In this document: in pieces, positions 54,597 to 64,000 of the stretch
Layout: each line of letters begins with the position of its first letter
Position numbering within the stretch: position 1 is the stretch's first letter
Assembly (NCBI GenBank): GCA_016719885.1
Contig: JADJYF010000001.1
Location: 310,001 to 374,000 of the forward strand
DNA: 64,000 nt
DNA from: Pseudomonadota bacterium
Lineage (GTDB): Bacteria; Pseudomonadota; Gammaproteobacteria; Ga0077536
Direction: 5' to 3'
Translations under genes and position numbers: made by a program
Notes under the pieces: model-generated
What the model was told of the DNA's origin: nothing
The model's database searches: none
What the model saw: the letters and a program-made list of their open reading frames with translations, nothing else

Positions 54597-54640
54597 CGTT
54601 CCTGCCCCTGGATGGTTGTTGGGTGTGAAGTGTTGCGCGC

Positions 54641-55401
<761 letters not shown>

Positions 55402-55405
<4 letters not shown>

Positions 55406-56403
55406 CGGTGGCCCGCCCGCGACTGCAGCACCAGGCGCAGGAAGAACGGTGCGCCGATCAAGGCCGTCACCACGCCGAGCTTGAGTTCGCCGCCGGCTAG
55501 CGGAATGCGCGTGCCGAGATCGGCGGCCAGGGTCAAGGCCGCGCCGCCCAAGGCGCTGGGCACCAATAGCGCGCCGGGCCGATGACCGACCCAGGGCCGC
55601 AGCAGGTGCGGCACGACCAGGCCCACGAATCCGATCACGCCGCTGATGGATACCGCCGCACCCACCGCCAGCGCGCTGCCGGCGATGACCTGCGCACGCG
55701 TGCGCGACAGGTTGATGCCGAGGCTTGCCGCGCTGTCTTCGCCGAGCGCCAACACGTCGAGCGCGCGACGCGTGGCGAACAGCAGGGCGAAGCCGGCGAG
55801 CATGAACGGCAGCGCCAACAGCACGTGGTCGAAACCGCGATTGGCCAGCGAACCCAGCAACCAGAAATAGATCTCGTAGGCGGCGAACGGATTGGGCGAC
55901 AGGTTCAGGATCAAGGTCGTCAAGGCGCCGCTCAGGCTGTTGATGGCGACGCCGGCAAGGATCACCGTGAGGATGTCGGCGCCACGTCCCGCCAGCAGGT
56001 GGATGGCGATCACGGCCAGCAGTGCGCCCAGCATGCCGCTGGCCGGCAGCATCCATACCGCGCCGCTCGCGAGCCCGCTGTAGAACGCCGCCACCGCGCC
56101 GAGCGCGGCGCCGCCCGAGATGCCGATGATGCCGGGCTCGGACAGCGGGTTGCGCAACAGGCCCTGCAAGGCCGCGCCGGCGCTGCCGAGACTGGCGCCG
56201 ACCAGGATGGCGAGCACGGTGCGCGGCAGACGGATGTCGCGCACGATGAGGGCGATGGTGGAATCGTCGGCGGGCGCGAGATGCGCGAAAACGGTGAGGG
56301 GAGAGATGAGCAAGGGGCCGATACACAGCGATGCCACCGCCAGCGCCAGCGTCGCGCCCAGCAACAGCAGCGTCGGCGCGCTGTGGCCTTGCGCCGGGCT
56401 CAT
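55402..56403 (-). CDS. FecCD/BtuC-type ABC importer permease
   Basis: 333 residues with about ten membrane segments. RDIRLPRTVLAILVGASLGSAGAALQGLLRNPLSEPGIIGISGGAALGAV and GVIGFVGLVVPHLLRPWVGHR are the family signatures. ATG 56403 overlaps the substrate-binding gene stop. It forms a dimeric channel for cobalamin or iron chelates. Confidence 0.94.
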
Positions 56404-57278
56404 GGACGCGCTCCGCGCAACAGCGCGACCGCGTCGGCGTTGAAGGCGCCGGCGCAGGTCCACAGGTTTTCCGGCACGTCGGCGCGCACGGTGCGCGCAC
56501 CATCACGCGCGAACAGTTTGCGCAGGGCCGGCTGCGAGAGCTGTGCTTCGGCGAGCGACGGACGACGCGCCTGGCGTTGACTGAATACGACGATGTCGGG
56601 CCGGCTCAGCAGCAAGGCCTCCAGACTCAAGTAGCCGCCATGCGCGAGACCGACCTCGAGCGCCATGTTGCGCAGGCCCGCGTAAGCAAGCATCGCGTGC
56701 ATGAGCGATGCGTCGCCGGGCGTGTAGCCATTGGGTTGATAGACCAGCGCGCGCAGCGCCGGCCGCGGCGCCGCGCCAAGCGCGGCGTCGAGTCCAGTGA
56801 GCAGGCTTTCGGCGCGTCGTTCCTCGCCGAGGACCTCAGCAAGGCGACGCAGGTTGTGGCGATAGTCCTCCACGCGATTGGCGGACGGCAGGCTCAACAC
56901 GCGCAGACCGAGACGGCTCAGCATGCGGGTAGCGAGGGCGTCGGTGGTTTCGGAAGTCACCACCAGGTCGGGCCGCAGCGCGACTACTTCTTCGACCGCG
57001 CCATGGTTGACGGCGATGCGCGCGGCGCGCGCATGGAAGTGACTGAGATTGTCGTCGCGCGACAGCGCCGTGACGGACGCGATGCGGCTGTCAGGCAGCA
57101 GTTCGAACAGCAGCGAGTCGGTGCACAGGTTGAGCGAGGCGACGCGGGCGGGCGGCGCCGCGGCTGCGGCCACCGCGCCCAGCGTCAGGGCGACGAGCAG
57201 CAGGCCTCTCAGCTTGCCGCGCGCCGACGACGCACCGCGTCGGCCAGCTCGTGCAGCAGCGGCTCGGTCGTTTCCCAT
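56400..57278 (-). CDS. Periplasmic binding protein of the FecCD importer (BtuF-like)
   Basis: About 292 residues. VASLNLCTDSLLFELLPDSRIASVTALSRDDNLS is the BtuF-like opening and LRPDLVVTSETTDALATRMLSRLGLRVLSL follows. A hydrophobic leader (GLLLVALTLGAVAAAAA) is preceded by an unusually long basic region if the ATG at 57278 is used, overlapping the DAHP synthase end by 70 bp. A later non-ATG start would give a more ordinary signal peptide. No cobalamin riboswitch or Fur-like box was seen. Confidence 0.85.
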   Translation of the reverse strand: MGNDRAAAARAGRRGASSARGKLRGLLLVALTLGAVAAAAAPPARVASLNLCTDSLLFELLPDSRIASVTALSRDDNLSHFHARAARIAVNHGAVEEVVALRPDLVVTSETTDALATRMLSRLGLRVLSLPSANRVEDYRHNLRRLAEVLGEERRAESLLTGLDAALGAAPRPALRALVYQPNGYTPGDASLMHAMLAYAGLRNMALEVGLAHGGYLSLEALLLSRPDIVVFSQRQARRPSLAEAQLSQPALRKLFARDGARTVRADVPENLWTCAGAFNADAVALLRGARP

Positions 57279-58270
57279 GACATGCAGGCGTCGGTGATGC
57301 TCTGGCCGTAGACCAGCGGCGTATCGTTGGTGTGATTCTGCTTGCCTTCCTTGAGATGGCTTTCGAGCATCACGCCGCACACCAGCTGCGAGCCGGCCGC
57401 GACCTGCGCGCACACTTCGCGCGTCACCTCGGGCTGCTTGCGATGATCCTTGCGGCTATTGCCATGGCTGCAGTCGATCATGATGCGGTCGCGCAGGCCG
57501 GCGGCGCGCAGGGCCGCGCCGGCCGCGGCCACCGAGGCGGCGTCGTGATTCGGGCCGTTGTTCGAACCACGCAGGATCAAATAACAAATATCGTTGCCGC
57601 GCGTGGTGACGATGGCGGCAATGCTCTGCTTGGTGACCGACAGGAAGTGATGCGGATGACGCGCCGCGCCGATGGCGTCGACCGCGATCTGCACGCTGCC
57701 ATCGGTGCCGTTCTTGAAGCCGATCGGCATCGACGAACCGGACGCCAGTTCGCGATGAATCTGGCTCTCGGTGGTGCGCGCGCCGATTGCCCCCCAGGCC
57801 ATCAGATCGGCCACGAACTGCGGCGTGATGACGTCGAGGAACTCCGAGCCGGCGGGCATGCCGCGATGCGCGAGTTCCAGCAACAGGCGGCGCGCCGCGC
57901 GCAGGCCATTGTTGATGTCGAAGGTGCCATCGAGGTGCGGGTCGTTGATGAGTCCTTTCCAGCCGATGGTGGTGCGCGGCTTTTCGAAATAGACGCGCAT
58001 GATGATGCACAGGTCGGCCGACAGCGCACGCTTGGCGCTTTGCAGGCGGTCGGCGTATTCCAGCGCGGCCTTGGGATCGTGAATCGAGCACGGTCCGGTC
58101 ACCACCAGCAGGCGGTCGTCTTCACCCCGCACCACGGCTTCGGCCGCGCGGCGCGCATCGGCGACGGTGTTGGCAGCCTGCTCGGATACCGGCAATTCCT
58201 CCATCAGGATGGCCGGCGAGATCAGCGGTCGGTAACCGGCGATGCGTTCGTCGTCGGTGCTATGGAACAT
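57209..58270 (-). CDS. aroG: 3-deoxy-7-phosphoheptulonate (DAHP) synthase, type I
   Basis: 353 residues from MFHSTDDERIAGYRPLISPAILMEELP. VVTGPCSIHDPKAALEYADRL, MRVYFEKPRTTIGWKGLINDPHLDGTFDINNGLRAAR, GARTTESQIHRELASG and MIDCSHGNSRKDHRKQ are the AroF/G/H signatures. It condenses PEP and erythrose 4-phosphate, entering the shikimate pathway. Feedback specificity cannot be read safely. ATG 58270 follows GGAG. The symbol is generic for the family. Confidence 0.95.
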   Translation of the reverse strand: MFHSTDDERIAGYRPLISPAILMEELPVSEQAANTVADARRAAEAVVRGEDDRLLVVTGPCSIHDPKAALEYADRLQSAKRALSADLCIIMRVYFEKPRTTIGWKGLINDPHLDGTFDINNGLRAARRLLLELAHRGMPAGSEFLDVITPQFVADLMAWGAIGARTTESQIHRELASGSSMPIGFKNGTDGSVQIAVDAIGAARHPHHFLSVTKQSIAAIVTTRGNDICYLILRGSNNGPNHDAASVAAAGAALRAAGLRDRIMIDCSHGNSRKDHRKQPEVTREVCAQVAAGSQLVCGVMLESHLKEGKQNHTNDTPLVYGQSITDACMSWETTEPLLHELADAVRRRRAAS

Positions 58271-58344
58271 CGAGCAGCACTCCAGGGGCGCGTTCAGCAA
58301 GGGCCGCGATGATAAAGCGGCATGGCATGGGATGCCAGCAAACA

Positions 58345-58370
58345 GCCGCCTCAGCCAACGGCGAGGCGGC
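58345..58370 (-). terminator. Hairpin spanning the feoB stop codon
   Basis: GCCGCCTC and GAGGCGGC form a perfect 8-bp stem over a 10-base loop, with the feoB TGA inside the structure. On the minus strand TGTTTG follows, a weak U-tract. Confidence 0.45.
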
Positions 58371-60477
58371 CGCCGAACGTGACGGCGAGCCACGCGCCGA
58401 GATAGCCGAGGCTGCTCATGTATACCCATGCGAACAGCGGCCAGCGCCAGGTGCCGGTTTCGCGTCGCATGACGGCAATGGTCGACACGCATTGCAGGCA
58501 CAGGGCATAGAAGATCAGAAGGCCGAACACCATCGGCAGGGTATACACAGGCGTGCCGTCGGCATGGCGGGCGGCGCGGATGCGCGAGGTCAGGGTGGTG
58601 TTGGCATTGTCCTCGGTGGTGCTGTCGACGGCATAGATGGTGCCGAGCGCGGCAATCACGACTTCGCGCGCGGGGAAAGACGCGATCACGGCGGCGGTTA
58701 CCTTCCAGTCCCAGCCCAGCGGCTCGAACAAGGGTGTGACACTGCGAGAGAGACGCCCGAGGTAGCTGTCGGACAACTGCTGGGCGGCGAAGTCGGCGTC
58801 GCTCACGCCAGACGGCGGGGCGGCGTCGCGCGGGAACGACGCCAATACCCACACCACCAGCGCGACGCTGAAGATGATGGTGCCGGCGCGCTGCAGGAAA
58901 GTGACCGCGCGAGACAGCAGCTTGGACAGCACCGCACGCGGATTGGGCATGCGATAGGGCGGCATCTCCAGCAGGAAGCGCGCCTTGGCGCGCGACCAGT
59001 AGAGGCGGCTGATCAGCCACGCGGTCAACGCGCCGCCGATGATGCCGAGCATGTACAGCGCGAACAACACCAGGCCCTGCAGGTTGATGAAGCCGCCGAG
59101 GTAATGGCGCTCGGGCACGAAGGCCGCGATCAGCAGGGAATATACCGGCAGGCGCGCCGAGCAGGTCATGAAGGGCGCGGCCATGATGGTCGCGAGGCGG
59201 TCATGCCGGTTGGCGATGACGCGCGTGCCCATGATGCCCGGCACCGCGCAGGCAAAGCTCGACAGCATGGGAATGAACGATTGCCCCGACAGGCCGAGCG
59301 CGCGCATGGCGCGGTCCATGAGAAAGGCGGCGCGCGCCATGTAGCCGGTGTCTTCGAGAATGATGATGAACGTGAACAGGATGATGATCTGCGGCAGGAA
59401 TACCACCACGCTGCCGACACCCGCGATCACGCCCTCGGTCACGAAGCGACTAAACAAGCCTGGCGGCAGGTGACCGCCGACCGCGGCGCCGAGTGCGCTG
59501 GTCAGGTAGTCGATGGCATCGACCAAGGGCGCTGCCCACGCGAACACCGCCTGGAACACCATCGCCATCACCAGCGCGAAGAACAGGCTGCCGAGGATGG
59601 GATGATTGACCAACTTGTCAGCGGTATCGACGGCCGCATGGCGCTGACTCGGGCCGCGTTCCTCCACGCCCTTGAGCTGCGCCTGGATCCAGCTGTAACG
59701 GTCGCGCGCTTCAAGGGTGGCAAGGTTGCGCCCGCTGCCGACGGCGAGGCGCAGCTCGGCAAGCATCGCTTCGAGCTCAGGGCCGACCCGCTGCGTGAGA
59801 CGCTGCTCGGCATAGCCGCCGGCGTCGATGAGCGCGCGGCGCAGCTCGATGGCACTCGCGGCGACGCCGCGTTCCGCGAGTTGCGCCGCCAGCCGCGCGA
59901 CGGCGTCCTCGAGCGCCGGGTTGAGCACCAGGTGCGGCGCGGCCGGCGCGCGCAGCACCGCGTCCAGCGCGTCTTTCAAGGTGTCGATGCCGGTACCCTG
60001 GGCGGCCGAGATCGGCACCAGCGGTACGCCGAGGCGCTGCGACAAGAGGGCGATGTCGAGCTCGACGCCCTCGGCGGCGAGGCGGTCGACCATGTTCAAG
60101 GCGATCAGGGCCGGCACCCCGGCTTCGAGGATCTGGCTGGCGAGGAACAGGTTGCGACGCAGGTTGGTTGCGTCGACCACGATCAGGGCCGCGGCCGGCG
60201 CCGACATGTCGTCGATGCCGCCGCGCAGCACGTCGACCGCGATCATTTCGTCCGGCGACATGGCCGCCAGCGAGTAGGTACCCGGCACGTCGACCAGGCG
60301 GATCTGCCGGCCGCCGACCTCGGTATAGCCGGACACCTGTTCGACGGTCACGCCGGGGTAGTTGCCGACTTTCTGGCGCAGCCCGGTGAGACGGTTGAAC
60401 AGTGTGCTCTTGCCGGTATTGGGATTGCCGAGCGTGACGACTATCGGCAGGTCTTGCGACGGCTCCTGGACGCTCAT
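58351..60477 (-). CDS. feoB: Ferrous iron transporter FeoB
   Basis: 708 residues. The N-terminal G domain has GNPNTGKST (G1), DVPGTYSL (G3) and NMVD (G4). The membrane half has two gate regions with FLPQIIILFTFIIILEDTGYMARAAFLMDR, SFACAVPGIMGTRVI and FPAREVVIAALGTIYAVD. It imports Fe(II) across the inner membrane. It follows feoA by 7 bp. No feoC gene follows. Confidence 0.96.
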   Translation of the reverse strand: MSVQEPSQDLPIVVTLGNPNTGKSTLFNRLTGLRQKVGNYPGVTVEQVSGYTEVGGRQIRLVDVPGTYSLAAMSPDEMIAVDVLRGGIDDMSAPAAALIVVDATNLRRNLFLASQILEAGVPALIALNMVDRLAAEGVELDIALLSQRLGVPLVPISAAQGTGIDTLKDALDAVLRAPAAPHLVLNPALEDAVARLAAQLAERGVAASAIELRRALIDAGGYAEQRLTQRVGPELEAMLAELRLAVGSGRNLATLEARDRYSWIQAQLKGVEERGPSQRHAAVDTADKLVNHPILGSLFFALVMAMVFQAVFAWAAPLVDAIDYLTSALGAAVGGHLPPGLFSRFVTEGVIAGVGSVVVFLPQIIILFTFIIILEDTGYMARAAFLMDRAMRALGLSGQSFIPMLSSFACAVPGIMGTRVIANRHDRLATIMAAPFMTCSARLPVYSLLIAAFVPERHYLGGFINLQGLVLFALYMLGIIGGALTAWLISRLYWSRAKARFLLEMPPYRMPNPRAVLSKLLSRAVTFLQRAGTIIFSVALVVWVLASFPRDAAPPSGVSDADFAAQQLSDSYLGRLSRSVTPLFEPLGWDWKVTAAVIASFPAREVVIAALGTIYAVDSTTEDNANTTLTSRIRAARHADGTPVYTLPMVFGLLIFYALCLQCVSTIAVMRRETGTWRWPLFAWVYMSSLGYLGAWLAVTFGGRLAVG

Positions 60478-60484
60478 GACGGGC

Positions 60485-60718
60485 TTACGCGGTGCGACTC
60501 ACCAGCACGTTGGCCGCTTCCTTGCCGCGTAAGGACAGCGCGTAGCCGAGCACCCGCACTTCTATCGGATCGCCAGCGGGAGCGTAGCGCACGATTTCCA
60601 CTTCCATGCCTTCCACCACGCCCATCTGCATGAGGCGCTGCGCGCCTTCGTCGATTTGCGCAAAACCTTCCACCACGCCCGCCTCGCCGGGGCGCAGATC
60701 CGCCAGCGTGGTGCTCAT
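60485..60718 (-). CDS. feoA: FeoA domain protein, copy 2
   Basis: 77 residues. LRPGEAGVVEGFAQIDEGAQRLMQMGVVEGMEVEIVRYAPAGDPIEVRVLGYALSLRGKEAANV is a complete SH3-like FeoA domain. It supports FeoB function at the cytoplasmic face. Its ATG overlaps the preceding FeoA-like gene stop (ATGA). Confidence 0.93.
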   Translation of the reverse strand: MSTTLADLRPGEAGVVEGFAQIDEGAQRLMQMGVVEGMEVEIVRYAPAGDPIEVRVLGYALSLRGKEAANVLVSRTA

Positions 60719-60978
60719 GCGCGCCTTAAGAGGCCAAACAGGGAACGGCGACGGCGTGGTTCGATGTCGACATGAATGCTTGCTGCTTCATTGCGATTGA
60801 TCGCCCAGCGTTCGTTGTCGATGCCTATCAGTACCGGGTCGCCGGCGCGTAGCACGCCGATGCTGGTGCCGGGCACGATGCCGCGCGCCGCGAGGCGCGC
60901 GGTGGTATGGGGGTCGTCCGCGTCTATGGATACGATGATCGCGCGGTCGCCATGTTGCAGGTTCGATAAGGTCACCAC
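60715..60978 (-). CDS. FeoA domain protein, copy 1
   Basis: 87 residues from a GTG. LQHGDRAIIVSIDADDPHTTARLAARGIVPGTSIGVLRAGDPVLIGIDNERWAINRNEAASIHV is a FeoA-like SH3 domain; the tail RRRRSLFGLLRRA is basic and amphipathic. Two separate FeoA proteins before FeoB are seen in several Gammaproteobacteria. It is first in the operon, 44 bases after the predicted transcription start. Confidence 0.85.
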   Translation of the reverse strand: MVTLSNLQHGDRAIIVSIDADDPHTTARLAARGIVPGTSIGVLRAGDPVLIGIDNERWAINRNEAASIHVDIEPRRRRSLFGLLRRA

Positions 60979-61024
60979 GTCGCCTCGGGTCCTCGGCCTC
61001 GGACCGTGGGCGGTCCGCTAGTGC

Positions 61025-61057
61025 CTAAATAATAATTATTCTTAGTTGCAATAACAA
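61025..61057 (-). promoter_or_regulatory. feo promoter with overlapping Fur-like box
   Basis: Minus strand reads TTGTTA, 17 bases, TATTAT. The element at 61025-61043 matches 12 of 19 positions of the Fur consensus and covers the -10. Iron-replete Fur would therefore repress feo, though an oxygen regulator is also possible. Confidence 0.65.
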
Positions 61058-61093
61058 TATAGTGCGTCACGGGCGGCGCGCGCTTGATCGCGG

Positions 61094-62833
61094 TCAAACC
61101 GCGCCGCGGCGCGTGCCCAGCCGGTAATAGGGCGCCACTTCCGGCGCCGAGTTGGTCAGGTGCAGTTGCTTGATGTCGCGCCAGTAGTCGGCCGTCAGCA
61201 TGTCGCCGTGGGTTTCCAGGAAGGCCGACTTCAACTTGTCGTCAATCGCCAGGAAGCGGATGAACTCCTGCGGGAAGATGTCGCGCGGCCCGACGTAGAA
61301 CCAGTTGTCGGCGCTCATCTCGTCATCCAGGTTGTCGGCTTCCGGCACGTCGCGGAATTGGCACTCGGTCACCAGGCACAGCTCGTCGTAGTCGTAGAAG
61401 ATGACGCGGCCGTGGCGCGACACGCCGAAGTTCTTCAGCAACAGGTCGCCGGCGAAGATGTTGGTCATCGCGAGATCCTTGATCGCCTGTCCGTAGTCGA
61501 GCAGCGCGGCGCGCGCGTCCTCGAACTCGTAGTCGCGCAGGTACAGGTTGAGCGGCGTGACGCGGCGTTCGGAATAGAGATGATCGATGACCAACTGGTC
61601 GCCTTCGATGCGCACCGTCTTGGAAGTGCTGGTCAGCAATTCCTCGAGCAACTCGGGCGCGAACTTCGACAGCGGGAATTCGATGTTGCGAAATTCCTGG
61701 GTATCGATCAGGCGCCCGGCGCGATCATGGTTGAAGACGAACTTGTACTTGGTCTTCACGCCGTCGTGACTGATGTTCTTGGTGTAGCCGAAGCTGTCGC
61801 GGATGACCTTGAACACCAGATCGTAGGAGGGCAGGGTGAAGACCAGCATCACCAGGCCCGGATCGCCGGCCGCGTGGATGAACTGATCGTCGCAGGCATG
61901 CAGGTGATGGAAGAACGAGCGGTAGCGTTCGGTCTTGCCCTGCCGCGCGCGGCCGAGGATGGTGTAGAGCTCGTCCAGCGGCTTGCGCGGCATCATGGCC
62001 TTGATGAAATACACCGCGCCTTCCACCGGTTCCACGTCGACCATGAAATACGAGCGTGTGAAGCCGAACAGCACGCTGACGTCGTCACTGGATGTCAAAA
62101 CCGCCTCGACGCGCACACCGTCGTTGGTGTTTTCGAAGGCCAGCACGAACGGACAGTTGTGAGTCCCCCAGAACATCTTGCCGACCACGAACGCGCGGCT
62201 CGACTGGTAGAACACGTCGTGCATCATCTCCAGGCGCCGCACCGCTTCGTCGGGCGTGCCGTCGGCGCCGACCACGCGCGCGATTTCCGCGCAGATGAAG
62301 TCGACGTCGGCCTCGACGTCGACGTAGGGCGTCTTGAACTGAAAGTCGGCCAGCAGCCGCCGCACGATGGCCCGCACGTTGCTCCAGTTGACGTAGTTGT
62401 GCTGGCGCGCCGGGTAGCGCAGCGGCGCTTCGGCGCGCACCACGTCGGCGGTGTCCGAGACCTGGGTCGGATCGACGTGCAGGTCGCGCAGGATGTCGCG
62501 ATGCACGGAATTGAAGAAGGTCTTGGCGAATTCGCCGTCGGGAATGTCGTCGACCCGGCTCCAGTAGATGGCGCGGATGGCGGGCAGGCGCGGCAGCAGG
62601 TCGCCTTGTTCGGGGAACTGCTTGCGCAAGGTCGCGAGGGTGCGCGACACGGATTTTTCGTAAAGCTCGATGCGTTCGCTGAGATCGGTGCGGGCGCCAG
62701 CCCAGTCGCGTGTTTCGAAGTGCGCGCGGGCGCGCTGGGTGATGCGGCGAAAATTATTGTTGTAGTTGACGAAGCCCTCGTGGATCACGGCAGCAGCCTG
62801 CCGGATCCACAAGTGCGTGTGGGGCGTGTCCAA
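61094..62833 (-). CDS. aceK: Isocitrate dehydrogenase kinase/phosphatase
   Basis: 579 residues. RAIYWSRVDDIPDGEFAKTFFNSVHRDIL, FWGTHNCPFVLAFENTNDGVRVEAVLTSSDDVSVLFGFTRSYFMVD and VFTLPSYDLVFKVIRDSFGYTKNISHDGVKTKYKFVFNHDRAGRLIDTQEFRNIEFPLSKF are AceK signatures, the last including the ATP-binding Lys. It phosphorylates Icd to divert isocitrate into the glyoxylate shunt. The likely start is TTG at 62833, close behind GAGGAG. It follows icd by 16 bp; aceA and aceB are not in the window. Confidence 0.94.
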   Translation of the reverse strand: MDTPHTHLWIRQAAAVIHEGFVNYNNNFRRITQRARAHFETRDWAGARTDLSERIELYEKSVSRTLATLRKQFPEQGDLLPRLPAIRAIYWSRVDDIPDGEFAKTFFNSVHRDILRDLHVDPTQVSDTADVVRAEAPLRYPARQHNYVNWSNVRAIVRRLLADFQFKTPYVDVEADVDFICAEIARVVGADGTPDEAVRRLEMMHDVFYQSSRAFVVGKMFWGTHNCPFVLAFENTNDGVRVEAVLTSSDDVSVLFGFTRSYFMVDVEPVEGAVYFIKAMMPRKPLDELYTILGRARQGKTERYRSFFHHLHACDDQFIHAAGDPGLVMLVFTLPSYDLVFKVIRDSFGYTKNISHDGVKTKYKFVFNHDRAGRLIDTQEFRNIEFPLSKFAPELLEELLTSTSKTVRIEGDQLVIDHLYSERRVTPLNLYLRDYEFEDARAALLDYGQAIKDLAMTNIFAGDLLLKNFGVSRHGRVIFYDYDELCLVTECQFRDVPEADNLDDEMSADNWFYVGPRDIFPQEFIRFLAIDDKLKSAFLETHGDMLTADYWRDIKQLHLTNSAPEVAPYYRLGTRRGAV

Positions 62834-62849
62834 CGCTCCTCGCAGCGGC

Positions 62850-64000
<1,151 letters not shown>

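Noticed and set aside
57209..59020. A longer N-terminus for DAHP synthase
   Set aside because: The extra 250 codons are antisense-like read-through of feoB; type I DAHP synthases start at MFHSTD-like sequences and are about 350 residues.

Overview
The window is GC-rich DNA with dense, mostly short-gapped genes and no rRNA, tRNA, CRISPR array, transposase or phage gene that I could see. The gene set points to a motile, Gram-negative, aerobic gammaproteobacterium. It includes an AceK/Icd pair, a class I fumarase, a FeoA-FeoA-FeoB iron importer, a TonB-dependent receptor, an ETF to ETF-ubiquinone oxidoreductase chain, and flagellar genes with sigma-54-like and sigma-28-like promoters. The abundance of acyl-CoA enzymes, flavin-dependent oxygenases and orphan domains suggests an environmental organism that degrades lipophilic or aromatic compounds. 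Genus cannot be resolved from the sequence alone.

Layout. 1-4597 (minus): surface-glycan genes (GT2, PglK-like ABC flippase, GT4, UDP-galactopyranose mutase). 4714-9180 (minus): late flagellar genes fliC, flaG, fliD, fliS and a fliT-like gene. 9316-24400: a mixed catabolic region with thioesterase, GST, acyl-CoA synthetase, SDRs, a CoA-transferase, a double EthD protein, luciferase-like oxidoreductases, DUF1329, VOC, PHB depolymerase and an acyl-CoA dehydrogenase. 24454-33629 (plus): a ten-gene operon described below. 33819-34543: an RRM RNA-binding protein and a small unknown. 34844-41945: glutaryl-CoA dehydrogenase, ETF beta/alpha, ETF-QO, two [2Fe-2S] ferredoxins and a ferredoxin reductase. 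42005-46515: MaiA-like GST, NicX-like metalloenzyme, acyl-CoA dehydrogenase and acyl-CoA synthetase. 46546-51025: a TonB receptor divergent from an FAD monooxygenase-DUF2783 pair. 51158-64000: fumarase, PAPS reductase, a third luciferase-like enzyme, a FecCD/BtuCD-type importer, DAHP synthase, the feo operon, aceK and a truncated icd.

Most interesting region. The operon at 24572-33629 encodes a single-domain MetE-like methyltransferase, two tandem paralogues of a lipocalin-like DUF7064/7065 type, and two separate copies of an APH-type kinase followed by a small DUF6285-type protein. Between the two kinase pairs lie a PaaG-like crotonase, an isovaleryl-CoA-dehydrogenase-like enzyme and an SDR without the usual Tyr/Lys pair. 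Kinase + small partner + ACAD + SDR is the composition of the levulinate (lva) pathway, in which a 4-hydroxyacyl-CoA is phosphorylated and then converted onward. I infer a variant 4-hydroxyacyl-CoA phosphorylation pathway with two kinases, for an unknown and probably larger substrate. Electrons from the dehydrogenases could reach quinone through the ETF/ETF-QO genes further along.

Regulatory and structural extras include a sigma-28-like promoter before fliC, a sigma-54-like promoter before fliD, a Fur-like box over the feo promoter, a perfect 12-bp hairpin whose loop is a stop codon, and two families of intergenic palindromic repeats.
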